A stretch of 64,000 nucleotides of DNA from Pseudorasbora parva. Taxonomy: Eukaryota > Chordata > Actinopteri > Cypriniformes > Gobionidae. The stretch is from positions 30,867,547 to 30,931,546 of the forward strand of contig NC_090182.1 of the NCBI RefSeq assembly GCF_024679245.1, in the 5' to 3' direction. The first letter of the stretch is position 1. The number at the start of each line of letters is the position of its first letter. Position numbers and translations under genes: made by a program. This document shows positions 25,791-39,640 of the stretch, piece after piece. The notes beneath the pieces were generated by a model that was not told where the DNA came from, did not search any database, and worked only from the letters and a program-made list of their open reading frames with translations.

Positions 25791-26539
25791 ATCAGGCAGG
25801 GGTCTGTCACTCTGTTCCACACGGGCCGCTCACTGACCCAAATTATGGCAGAAATCCCTCCCCCTGCTCCCCATCAACTTCCACCACAATGGCAGGAGAG
25901 TCAGCGAGCGTACACTGCCTTAATAAAACAGTAATGATAATGACTATCGGTACTGAGGCGCTGAGATCCACGACACCAGGCCGAGGGAGTCTTGTTTTAT
26001 AGGACGGCTAGTCACTGCAGACAGCCTGATTTATCCAGAGTTTCATTTAATACCTCTATTTAGCAGATAACACTAATTTCTTTAGTGTTATGGGGTTTCC
26101 GCTGATTGTTTTTTGTGTGCGTGAGGTGTTTTAGCGGATGCAGCACTGAGACTGGTTGAAAATGATTAGGTTAAGCAGCATTAGTTTGTCTAAAGAGTCT
26201 TAGTTCTTCTGAATTATTATTGCTGTTGGTCACACATCATTTCATGAACATAATGCTTTCCTAGATTAAGCCATGTCGTCTTTTACACTAAAAAAACACA
26301 GCATGGATAATCTTCTCAGCTCGTCGTAGTCTTTGCCTGTGTCTTTTGTAAGCGCACATCGAAAGCGTTCGATTTTTTGACGTGTTACATCCCCGTGCCC
26401 TGCAAGGGTCACCCAGAGCTTTGAGCAAACCATCTGTCTAGAAACGTGTCAGGAGCTGATCCGAATTCAGCCTATGTCAATGTAGGTCTTTGTTGTCATA
26501 TTGAGCTTCCTCGTGGAAAAAAACAACAACAAAAAAAAC

Positions 26540-26760
26540 GCAGTTGTTTTCGCCCCGACCTCCATTTGCTAACCCCATGCAAATGGGAGCGCAAAAATAA
26601 CGCCAGTTGATATATGCAAAACGCAGTCACAGAAGAAATATTGACAGTTTGTTTTGCCTGTAACTACATTTGCATCTGACGTTAATCATCGCTCGCAGGT
26701 GAGCCTCGATGTGAAGTTTATTATTATGGCCGTGCAGTGGCATCAACTGATGGTCTAAGC
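26540..26760. promoter_or_regulatory. Candidate developmental enhancer (two perfect octamers)
   Basis: Octamers occur at 26577-26584 (ATGCAAAT) and 26668-26675 (ATTTGCAT), with a near-octamer ATATGCAAAA between them. A GACGTTAATCATCG segment with a TAATC homeodomain word follows at about 26678-26692, then a CAGGTG E-box at 26697-26702. Non-repetitive. Function is inference. Confidence 0.35.
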
Positions 26761-27135
26761 TGCAGATTGCAGGAGTTGGGGACTTGATAAGACATTACAT
26801 GCCACTTTTAAAGGGACGCCCACGCAGCACTGCGAGGCAACTAATGCTGCCTCTCACAGCAACACAGAGAAAGCAGGAGAGGGAGCTATCAAATGTGACT
26901 GTCAGTCAGACTCTGGGGAATCACTTCCTCATTCATGACCATGAAAAGGTTGCCAGTACAATGTTTCTTAGCAAGTAAAAAAGCATCTGTTTTTACATTT
27001 TTCACTTCATGTCAACCTTTTGCCTCCTCACTGCAGGCTAAACGCAAAACAAAATGCGCTAAGCTCCTTTAGCATGGAGAGAATAGAGAGAGAAACCAAT
27101 GCTTTGTGTATCTTCATCTTTGTATTCTGGTAGGA

Positions 27136-27153
27136 GGGGGGGGGGGGGGGGGG
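27136..27153 (+). repeat. G18 homopolymer
   Basis: Eighteen consecutive G. The length is probably unreliable because of sequencing slippage. The poly-Gly/Pro frames around it are artefacts. Confidence 0.97.
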
Positions 27154-28398
27154 AGAAGAAAAGCTCCTTTTGAACCTACTTTTTCCAACACATGTAGGAG
27201 ACATTGTAGCTTTATAGTGCACAGACGCTTTGAAACAGTGAGTTCTGCCTTTGCCTGGTGTGCTATGTGGGCGACACCAATGCAGACTCATTTATTAGAC
27301 GGCTGTAATTAATGTGTTTGTTGATTCCACTCAAAAAAATGATAAGAATGCCTTTGTTTTAATTCTCACGCAGTTCAAGAGCACAATAACAGGATTGTGT
27401 TCTTTACTTGTCAAAATGTGTTTTCTCCAGTGTGTTAAATCACCAAGCATATGATGTCGGATGGCGTGGGAGTGTCATTGGGAGATGGGGGCAGAGCTCC
27501 ATAAGAAGCCCCGAGAGTTTGTGTCATCTTAGTTAGATCAGGCCTGTTTACATGCAACTATTATCCACAGTTTGTCATATGGCAGGTGTGGGATCTTCTC
27601 AATGCGGACGTAATGAGGACATGTGAAACAATGTTTGAGGAGGAATACATTTACATACTTTTGAATATTTTCGTAGTCTTCTAACGTTTCTGCCAAATGT
27701 CATATTAGAATAGGTAAGATCTCGACTGGGAACAGATAACAGATTTAAATATGCACATACGTACATGAGATATATGTACAAAACCGTTCAAACATTTGGG
27801 AGAATTTTATTTTGATTTAACAAAAAAATCAGGCAAAGTACAAAAATTGCGGTTATTACAAAAAGCGAGCATGCTCATGTCTTTCCAGGAAATCCTTTAC
27901 ATAGATCAAGGCCTCCAGATATCACTGCAGCTGAATAACATGTGAATTATGAATATGGTTCTCAGTTCTTCAAGCAATTCCAGGTATTTTCATAAGGATA
28001 TTGTATATTTATAATTCAATGCTAATCAACATATAGTAAAATAATATACAATAATATAATTTCTGCCTGATAAGATGCCACATCAGCTCACAGGAGGAGC
28101 ACATTTAGTTATTCTCATAAATTGTCAAGAAAAAAAATAATTAATTTAATCTTGACTAAGAGGGTTGTTTTTATATCTTTATCATGAATTATTTCTTTTC
28201 TTAAGAAGAAGAAAGTGTGTTTCTTAATAAAACATATTGTGACAGGCCAAATAAATAAATAAATGAATATGTAATAACATTTCGTGTTAATTTATGCATT
28301 TACACATTTAATGCACGTACCTATTTTTATATAATATACAATATTTTTATTTTAGCATACATTTCATTAAGAACTATTCAAAAACGGTATGTTGTGTA
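27154..28398. other. Unique non-coding DNA
   Basis: No gene or repeat recognised. It becomes strongly AT-rich after 28000. Confidence 0.45.
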
Positions 28399-28406
28399 GC
28401 CTTATT

Positions 28407-29929
28407 CAACACGTTCTCACTCCCAACTCGTCACATACTGACGCCTGGTCAGGACCCCTCTGCTTATTTTTACCACTTTAGCATCATTTTTTATATTTTT
28501 TGCTCCATTCATTTCAATTATTTGCCTAATGCATCAGATCAAGACACATTTAATTATGTGCATTTCTATAAGTAGACATGATTTTATATTTTGGAGCAAC
28601 TAACCCTACTCCTACCATAAGCCTACCACTTCTCAACAATATAAAATACATGACAGGCAAATAAAAGTACAGTCACAGGTATTTATTGCAAAAACTGACC
28701 AAAACAATATAAAATGATTAACTCATATTGCATTCCAAGTCTTCTGAAGTCATACAATATCTTAATTTAAAGAACAGTATCTCTGTATTTTAATCACTGA
28801 AATGATGATCCCGGCGCTCCGTGAATGCACTCATTCACATGACACACACGACTCTTTAGCATGACACAATCGGTCACGAGACACATGAACGGCAATGCAA
28901 TTTCACTATGAAATCTGACGTAACGTTAGCCTAGAAATCTAGACGCACCCTAGCGGCAGCAAGTTTAATCTGCCCGCGAATGTCGTCTAGCAACTCTCAA
29001 TAAACTTCTGAGCTGTATTCGCCTAACTCTTGCCGGGCCAATCACATCGTGTATAGAGTCGGCGGGCGGGGCCATAATGACGACGGCCGAGTTGCGTTTG
29101 CGTGCTTCTAGTAAACACAGAAACTGGCGAACGGCGGCCTTTCGAATCAGCTTTGACCGTGACTCTGGAAGACTTGGAGTTAAGCTTTTCTCTAGAAAAG
29201 AACAAAGAACGGCACTGAAGTCATTCTTATAAAGGGAAGATGTTTTCGGAGTTTTGCCGACCGGATTTACGGCGAATTTAATCTATCAACAAGCTCTGCT
29301 TCACCTTCAATGCTCTGGTTGGTTGTAGCGCTATCCTATCGCATGCAGAGGGAGTTTGAAAGACAACCGTTTATCCCGCCCCTCGGATTGAGCCCTGTCA
29401 ATGGTGAGTTTCCAGACCAAACATCTTGATGTGGGTAACGTAACATTTCTTTGGGCGGCGATTTTGTGGTGAATGAATACGCTGATCGCTTTTGGGATTT
29501 TCTTCACACAAATTAATCGTTTGGCCTCGGAACACTTAGAATATGTGTAGTACTTTTTGAACAAATTGTGCATGCAGTCGTATCTGCCTGTTATATTCTG
29601 TGTTTTATATCATGTTCACACAAAAGGGATGGGATGGGTTTGGGTTACATGTTAAAACGTGTCTAACTAGCGTAAATAAAAATAAATGTAGAAAAAATAT
29701 ATATTCCAACATGTCATGTTATAATGGCAAAATCATAACTCAGTATATAATTTCATTATGATGATATGCCCAACGCGCCTGTGTATGACGCCAAAGATTT
29801 CTCATTGAAATGAATGGAGCACCCTGCTCGTCGCCAAATGACGCCAAAGGGTACCTGTGCGTTAAAATCTGACGGCGAGGGGTCCTGACCAAGCGTCAAT
29901 ATGTGACGAGTTGGGAGTGAGAACGTTTT
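28407..29929. mobile_element. DNA transposon-like element with ~100-bp inverted ends, 8-bp duplication
   Basis: The left end (ACGTTCTCACTCCCAACTCG..., 28410 onward) is repeated inverted at the right end (to 29927). After about 55 near-identical bases, homology becomes patchy but resumes at GCTCCATTCATTTCAAT. GCCTTATT flanks both sides (28399-28406 and 29930-29937). At 1523 bp it contains a separate element at 28927-29434. No transposase is recognisable. The 8-bp duplication suggests hAT, but the class is not certain. Confidence 0.8.
28927..29434. mobile_element. Family F4 element, copy 1 (nested)
   Basis: Begins TAGCCTAGAAATCTAG and runs through 'ctggcgaacggcgg', 'gttttgccgaccgg' and 'cagaccaaacatcttgatg'. 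It closely resembles 31846-32350 and more distantly 48322-49147. Its right end stops short of the GTCTGGCTTGTCAGGCTA terminus seen in copy 2. A 7-bp direct repeat GTAACGT lies at both borders (28920-28926, 29435-29441). It lies inside the 28407-29929 element. Confidence 0.8.
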
Positions 29930-29937
29930 GCCTTATT

Positions 29938-30669
29938 AATAACACAATTTTCCATAATTTACCTGATGCCCTGTTACTTTATCCTAATTCACAATTAATT
30001 GTGGAATAATAGAACAAAAGCAATTCATCAGAAACCTGGGGTAAGCAAACCTGATGCAAGGCTATTATTTATGCATAATCACTTTCTTTTAGACACATTA
30101 GTCATCAAATATTCAGCAAACATGGCAGGTGTCATAATGGTGGTAAGCTTGAATTTGCACATTATACAGGTGTGGGCAATTTTATAGGAGGGTCATGAGG
30201 TTTTTTGATGTCTTTAGTGTCTGAGGATAGAATCTTAATGTTATTTGCAAATTATATTTTCATGCGTTTTCCTTTCGGCACACATAAAAAAAAAATAAAA
30301 AAAACAAAAAAAAGCTGCAAAGGGAAATTCTGAATTAATGCATAAAAATGTTGTATGGCGTTTCGTGTTGTTACATCAGAAAACAATGTGGGAAATAGAC
30401 TAAGGAAGACATACTTATTTTTTCCTCTAGCTTTTGAGAGTTTCCGTAGGGAAGAGCAGGAAGTGTTGTAACATGTGGTGAGATGTAACACCATTAGTTT
30501 AAACAATTAGAAAAAAAAGCTACAGGGGTGATATCACAAATATACAGGACCCCCTCCTTCTGATGTGACAGTACACTTTGAAAGTCTGTATAGAAATAGG
30601 AAGGACAAAAAATGGTTTGAGCTAAGATATAGGAACTATGTTTGATTTATAAATTGATTTGCTATAATG
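29938..30669. other. Unique non-coding DNA
   Basis: Contains A-runs near 30287-30315. No gene recognised. Confidence 0.45.
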
Positions 30670-31130
30670 TTAAAGTGTTAGTTCTCCCAAAAATTAAAAT
30701 GTCCTTCCAAACCCCTAAGACTTTCGTTCATATTCGGAACACAAAATAAGGTATTTTCGATGACTTTATTTAACAATCTATTCTAGTCTGTGCCAGTCTC
30801 CTACGCTGTTGAGGTAGTAAATACAATGTAACGCTTTAAAATCGCTATATCAGAACGCCGGCTTACCATTGGCCAACACTGTTCACGTGGGCACCATAAC
30901 ACATGCGTGTGATGCTGATGCGGTAGCTAGCCAATGGTGAGCCGCCGTTCTGATGTAGAACTCGGAATTGATGCACTGTATTTACTATGTCAACAGCGCA
31001 ATAGACTGACATAAATGAGAAGAGATTGTTGAATAAATCATTATTTTTGTTTGTTTTTGTGCACAAGAAGTATTCTTGTTGCTTCATACATTTAAGGTTG
31101 AACCATTTGAGTCACATGGACTATTTTACC
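30670..31130 (+). mobile_element. TTAA-MITE (family F5), left-complete, right end lost
   Basis: TTAAAGTGTTAGTTCTCCCA marks the left end. The following 'cttccaaacccctaagactttcgttcat' matches copies at 44946 and 60224. An internal inverted pair, 'cagaacgccggcttaccattgg' and 'ccaatggtgagccgccgttctg' (30851-30960), forms a hairpin. The right terminus is replaced by another repeat at about 31140. Confidence 0.7.
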
Positions 31131-31139
31131 GATGTCTTT

Positions 31140-31330
31140 ACTACACTCTAAAAATGGCTGGGTTAAAAACAACCCATTTGGCAACACAGTGCTGGGTAAA
31201 TATTGGACAGAACACATGCTGGGTTAAATTAACCCAGTGGCATTTTAACCCAGCAGGCTGGGCTGTTGAGAAAACCCAAAATGTAGTCAATTTTTACAAT
31301 TAATAGATTTGCTATTCTGGGTTATTCTTG
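31140..31330 (+). repeat. Interspersed repeat with repeated CTGGGTT motif
   Basis: Begins CTACACTCTAAAAATGGCTG and contains CTGGGTTAAA/AACCCAG words in both orientations, giving internal pairing. This is a common fish repeat type by recognition. The frame at 31076-31303 is not a gene. Confidence 0.6.
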
Positions 31331-31845
31331 TTGGGTTGTTCTTATAATTCCTCCTGTGCATTAGCCTACTGTAAAACTAAACAATCATGAAAGAATACAT
31401 AAAGAATACATGTTTAGCCTGTTAAAATATTAATTTTTAACGCTTGTCAAATGGTACAACACAAATGTGTTAAAATTGGCAACAATGATTGTCAAATCAA
31501 ATACATTATGATAATATATAAGCATTGGTATACATTATCATACTGTATATTTGTACAGATATTGATATTTCCATGGATTCAATGTGGATGCATTCAGTTA
31601 TTCACCAAGAATGCATACATTTATCAGAAATTACATTAAAGCCATTTACAATGTGAAAAAAGATCAAATATTTTGAATAAATGCTGCTTTTTTAACTGTA
31701 TATACATCAAAAATTCCTTTAAAAAATAATCTCATTTTCTACAAACAAATACATAAAAATTATAATATTAAGCAGCACAAGACATACTTCAATGTTTTTG
31801 ACATAACATCAATACAGATATTTTAAATCGCATCTTACGGTTGCT
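31331..31845. other. AT-rich unique DNA
   Basis: Nothing recognisable. Confidence 0.45.
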
Positions 31846-32350
31846 TAGCCTAGAAATCTAGCGGCAGCAAATTTAATCTGCCCGCGAGTGTCGTCTAGCA
31901 ACTCTCAATACCCTTCTGAGCTGTGTTCCCCTAACTCTTGCCGGGCCAATTGTGTGAAAAACGGTGGGCGGGGCCATAATGATGGCCGAGTTGCGTTTGC
32001 GTGCTTCTAGTAAACACAGAAACTGGCGAACGGCGGTCTTTCGACTCAGCTTTGACCGCAACTCTGGAAGACTTGGAGTTAAGCTTTTTTCTGAGAAAAG
32101 AACAAAGAACGGCACTGAAGTCATTCTTAAAAAGGGAAGATGTGTTCTGAGTTTTGCAGACCGGATACGGCGAATGTTTAATCTATCAAGGAGCTCTGTT
32201 TCACCTTCGTTGCTCTGGTTGGTGGTAGCGCTATCCAATCGTGTGCAGAGGGAGTTTGAAAGAACCGTTTATCCCGCCCCTCGGATTGAGCCCTGTCTAT
32301 GGTGAGTTTCCAGACCAAACATCTTGATGTGGGTCTGGCTTGTCAGGCTA
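31846..32350. mobile_element. Family F4 element, copy 2 (complete)
   Basis: The ends read TAGCCTAGAAATCTAG and, on the right, CTGGCTTGTCAGGCTA, which share an inverted TAGCCT.AG core. The body matches copy 1 (28927-29434) closely over its full length. Overlapping frames of 113 and 121 codons occupy both strands because the body is GC-rich with few stops; equivalent frames in copy 1 are shorter and differ, so coding is unlikely. A clean target duplication was not identified. Confidence 0.8.
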
Positions 32351-32424
32351 ATGGTTGGTTACAACATGTATTAGATAAATGTGGGTATGTTATATGAAAA
32401 ACAATGAAACTAAATTTGTTACAA

Positions 32425-33788
<1,364 letters not shown>

Positions 33789-33866
<78 letters not shown>

Positions 33867-33945
33867 GCGGCAGAGGCTAAGAGGCTAAAGACAGCGAGCC
33901 CCTGTTATATCTATGAAAAATTGCTACTATATATATATATATATA
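33789..33945. repeat. (TA)n arrays flanking a short unique stretch
   Basis: About 38 TA units at 33789-33865, then about 60 bp of unique sequence ending TTGCTACTATATA, then ten more TA units. The ATTGCTACTATATA phrase recurs at 34038 inside the palindrome, so the arrays have probably exchanged sequence. Confidence 0.95.
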
Positions 33946-33968
33946 TAATATATATAATTCATATATAT

Positions 33969-34246
<278 letters not shown>

Positions 34247-34420
34247 TTACAATAATTATTAATACTTTTATTTTGAGCATCAAATCAGCATATTAGTATG
34301 ATTTCTGAAGCATCATGTAACATTGAAGACTGGAGGAATGATGCAGACCATTTAGCTTTTGTTTGCTTTAAAATTTGGCTACAATTGTTATTTTAAATTG
34401 TAATAATATTTCACAATATT
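34247..34420 (-). repeat. Interspersed repeat family F1, inverted copy
   Basis: Read on the minus strand it has 'ctccagtcttcaatgttaca', 'tgcttcagaaatcat' and 'ctgatttgatgctcaa', matching the order in 1305-1705. Confidence 0.7.
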
Positions 34421-34541
34421 ACATTGTACTGTTTTTATTTAGATTTACTTAACTTGCTGGACATATGAAAACATTTAAAAACCAAATATATGAAATATAC
34501 AGTTTATTTGCACTAGCATACAATCCTCATAATCCTTGCAA

Positions 34542-34543
<2 letters not shown>

Positions 34544-34603
<60 letters not shown>

Positions 34604-34858
34604 GCGCGCGCACACACATGTCGTGTTTCCATGTTTTATGGGGACTTTCCATAGGCGTAATGGATTTCATACTGTACAAACTGTACATCCTATCCCCTGC
34701 CCCTAAATCTACCCATCACAGGAAACATTCTGCATTTTTACTTTCTCAAAAAAAACTCCTTCTGTGTGATTTATAAGATGTTTTCCTCATGGGGACCTAA
34801 AAATGTCCCCACAAGGACAAGGATTCCGGATGTTGCCGAAATGTCACGCACGCACGCA

Positions 34859-34947
<89 letters not shown>
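34544..34947 (+). repeat. Repeat F3, 5' half, bracketed by (CA)n arrays
   Basis: A CA array with a CG block (34544-34618) is followed by 'tttatggggactttccataggcgtaatgg' and on to 'catggggacctaaaaatgtcccc', then GCAC units and a second CA array (34862-34947). The middle is the first half of the family whose second half is at 14045-14213. The Thr-His frames are artefacts. Confidence 0.8.
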
Positions 34948-34948
<1 letters not shown>

Positions 34949-35239
34949 ATATAACGTCAAAGCACCATTTTATCTTTCTCTAATTGATTATTGCATCAAA
35001 TGCATTCTCACAATACCGAAATGCCTCTCTCTGTTCTGCTGATGTCTTATTTATTTATTTGTCACTCAATATTTCCCTTTGAAGTGTCAACTACGGGATC
35101 AAGTTATAAAAATATTCCAGCCAAATCCCATAAAATACTCCATAAACAGGAGAACTGAGGGAATATGTCATGCTAAAAGCATAATTGGCATTATACATTC
35201 TGTTTAAAATCTACATCAGGGGATCCAAACTGACACGTC
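34948..35239. other. Unique AT-rich DNA
   Basis: Under 300 bases, nothing recognised. Confidence 0.4.
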
Positions 35240-36060
35240 CTCATTAAGCCTCTGGCCCATGCCTTGCCGGAGAAATAAAAGTGATTGCGATAATTACACC
35301 AGCGAGGATGAGGATGATGATGAGGAGGAGGTACTTCTGGCTACAGGTGGCTCTGATTAAGTTTAATCTGGCAGCCAGCCCTCCTCTTGCTATCTCTTCT
35401 CCAGGCTCTGTGCCTCTAGGTGCAAAGGCTCGGAGGCAGCCTTCCATAATGAGCTCCTCGGCTACACACTGGATACCCTGGAGTGCAGTCCCCACAGAGC
35501 CATAATGAGCACTCCAGTGCAGCACTCTGTACTCGCAGCCAAGGGCTCCAAGCCGGCCTCCCTGTAGACAATGGCACACGGGTGGGCATGGCTTGTTCGC
35601 CATTCTCCTCTCAGTCGGTCCCCGGGGTGCTTGTATGGAAGGTGGGAGGGGGTGGCCGGGAGCCTGCGGTTGGCAGCGGTTGCCTCGCGGGGAGAGGCGC
35701 TCGTCTTGGCCCGCCGACAGCCCTCCTTCACATCCAGCGATCGTGTGGGGTAGCGAGTGTGAAAAAGCGTGGCAGGGAGGCAGCAGGCAGAAGGCGCGTC
35801 TTCTGGATGGACTTGGAATCGCTGCATCAGTGGTGTGGGAAAACGGCTTCCCAGACAGCGTTTAATAGACTCACCGGGATCAGGAGACACCCACTTCCCT
35901 AGCGTCCGTGATGCGTTCGCTCTCAGTCTTTTGATTATCTTGGTTATTTAAATGGATTTGCATAACAATCAGCTAGATTTTATTAGCGGGCGAGATGCGG
36001 AAAACAATCAGCGCGCTGCAGTGTTGATGCAAGACTCTTAATTACAATGTTGAATAATGT
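35240..36060. promoter_or_regulatory. GC-rich unique block, candidate conserved non-coding element or cryptic exon
   Basis: This block is much richer in G+C than its surroundings and free of recognised repeats. It has TAAT-type words (GATAATTACACC, CATAATGAG twice, TTAATCTGG). Frames of 119-142 codons lie on both strands in several phases, which is what low AT content produces by chance. One minus-strand frame (35244-35603) ends with a hydrophobic run YLLLIIILILAGVIIAITFI that could be read as a membrane segment, but it derives from a GAT/GAG-type simple region. No splice pattern or known domain supports coding. Confidence 0.35.
35956..35970 (-). promoter_or_regulatory. Oct-Sox-like composite motif
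   Basis: Read on the minus strand, GATTGTTATGCAAAT places an ATTGTT SOX core directly 5' of a perfect octamer ATGCAAAT. This is the spacing and orientation of the classical Sox2-Pou5f1 composite element; only the first base differs from the CATTGTT form. It lies just after the GC-rich block and next to further TTATTAG/CAATCAG homeodomain-type words. Confidence 0.5.
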
Positions 36061-37415
36061 CAAGCAAATGAATCAAGCCAAGCACCTCTCACATCAGCTT
36101 TCATCAGGATGGAGAGATACAGGGAGCACGCTCATTACGCCTGCAGAGTGTGTGGGTCGTCGATCAGGGGGCCGAGGTGATGCTGAAGTGCTCTGTAGGT
36201 TAGCTTTTCACTGTTCCACAATTACGGATATGGAGGGAAATATGATAATATTGTTTATGCGTCGCGACTGGCAATGGGCACCGTTTCTTTCGTCGTCTTC
36301 TTTTTTTTAATTGCTCTGTATTTTAATGAGATCACCTCTCTTGATCTTGGACAGACACGGTGTTGGCTTGCGCTGTCTTTTCTGAAACAGCTCCATCTGG
36401 GAATGAGGATTACATAGTTATTATCTTGGGGGAGGATTAAGGATTTGTGTCTATCGCTGGGTGGTGCAGCCAAAGACAAATAAATCTCAACATGTTGTTA
36501 ATGCATAGCCTCTATTGTTCTTTTTGTAATAATCAAGAAAAAAAAAAAATAACATGGCCGATGATGGCGTTGAGGGGTTTTGGGGTTTACCGCCGCATGT
36601 CCTGTTTGGGAGGTGGGATTTATCGGAACGATGTTTCATCATCAGACATAATACACTGGATTCCGCTGTTCTGGAACACTCAAGCTGTAGAGAGATCAGA
36701 GAGTAAATTCATTCTCAAAAACAAAGATTGAAAATTGAGAGCAGGATACAAGGTTATATTGCCCTGTCGCTGTTATGTTTTGAATATACGCGGTTTTATG
36801 TGACATGACAGATGCCTTGATGGTTACAACCTAAATCCTAAATCACAATTCAGTACATTATTCTGTACGGGAGATTTACTCCCACAAATCTATGACACTA
36901 TAGGGTCAGGGTCAGAAATGAATGGGGGCATTAGGCAGAATTGTTACTCTTTAACATGAAACTTCCTAATAACTTTGCCTAGATCTGGGGCATAGGGCTG
37001 ACAATAGATAAACAAAGAATCATCACAATTAATCACAACAATTTTGTGTGATTAATCAGAATTATTTGTATACTTATCGCAAAATTAATCCTACACCATT
37101 TGTTATGTCATCATATCCAGTGAAATAAACCTCGAGATTGATAGGTGAAAGCACTGTTTTGGACTGATTGTTTGAATTGATTTGAAAACGTTCCCTGAAT
37201 TTAGCGGCTTAAAATGATCCGATTGCAAATAGAGAAGGGATTTCTTAGAATTTCACCTATCAGGGTTACAAATGCTTGTGCCATTGTAGATGCTCAGAGT
37301 GATAATCTCCCAACTTCTAGCCTAGATATAGGATCATCTAACTGGGTTATGTAAATTACATGATGGCTCAATTTTGTGTGCTATAGTAATTTCTTTGTGT
37401 TAAATTATTTGGTTT
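36061..37415. other. Unique non-coding DNA
   Basis: No gene recognised. At 36988-37095 there is a degraded 'agggctgacaatagat...attaatcacaa' segment of the fish repeat type that also appears at 48583-48650. Confidence 0.45.
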
Positions 37416-37419
37416 ATAT

Positions 37420-37760
37420 TAGGTGGCCTTATGTACTTACATCAAAAAATAAGTACAATGTACTTACTGTGTTCAAATTGTATTGCAAAGCACTTTTGCT
37501 GATATTGAGGTGGGATATGGGTAGAGTTTTGGACAGGTGTAGTGGTGTGTGTCAGTTTAAAGGTATGGTTAGCTGTAAGGGAAGTGACAACAGTGTAATG
37601 ACAAATGTAACTACAGAAATTAATTTCAGACGTAATTACATGCAGGTATTTTTAACATGTAAGTGCAATGTAAAAAAAAATGTATGTACACAATATGTGC
37701 ATTGTATCAAATGATTAATTACAATGTTAGTACATAGTAGTTAAGGCCACCTAATATAAA
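37420..37760. mobile_element. MITE with inverted ends (TATATTAGGTGGCCTTA)
   Basis: TTTATATTAGGTGGCCTTA at about 37415-37435 is mirrored by TAAGGCCACCTAATATAAA near 37740-37760. Both subterminal regions carry GTACTTA/TACATAGTA words. Non-coding; the 112-codon frame at 37376-37714 lies within it and is not a gene. I recognise this as a widespread cyprinid MITE type. Confidence 0.75.
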
Positions 37761-39488
<1,728 letters not shown>

Positions 39489-39564
39489 TATAATAGTCAA
39501 TGATGTCCTGCGTTCATGTGTCACTAAAGACCTGAGGTATGTGCTAACTTACATCATATTTCAC

Positions 39565-39640
39565 ATTCCTGTAGCTCAAACTGTGGAGCATGGTGCTAGC
39601 ATTGTCAAGGTCATGGGTTCGATTCCCATGTATATTTGAA
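39565..39640 (+). repeat. tRNA-derived SINE head (or tRNA pseudogene)
   Basis: An A-box-like TAGCTCAAACTGTGGAGC and a perfect B-box GGTTCGATTCC (39616-39626) are spaced as in a tRNA. A D-arm (GCTC/GAGC) and a five-pair T-arm (CATGG/CCATG) can be drawn, with AGC in the anticodon position of a weakly paired stem. The acceptor ends do not pair, so it is not a functional tRNA. Cyprinid genomes carry SINEs with this type of head. No clear SINE tail follows. Confidence 0.7.

Larger units (their letters stand above)
24721..27135. other. Unique non-coding DNA with regulatory-looking blocks
   Basis: This is one of the longest repeat-free stretches in the window. No exon could be defined. The minus-strand frames at 25361-25787 overlap in two phases over a GC-richer patch and encode nothing I recognise. 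Two sub-blocks with clustered developmental transcription-factor words are listed separately. Confidence 0.5.

Noticed and set aside
31873..32305. 113- and 121-codon frames in family F4 copy 2
   Set aside because: The equivalent frames in copy 1 are broken and different, so coding is not conserved within the family.
35244..35603. Minus-strand frame ending in a membrane-like hydrophobic segment
   Set aside because: The segment comes from a GAT/GAG-type simple region in a GC-rich block where several other frames are also open; no homologue, splice signal or domain is recognised.
35462..35902. Overlapping 142- and 139-codon frames on opposite strands
   Set aside because: Low stop density from high GC; neither contains a recognisable motif.
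39565..39640. Functional tRNA-Ala
   Set aside because: The acceptor stem does not pair and the anticodon stem is weak.
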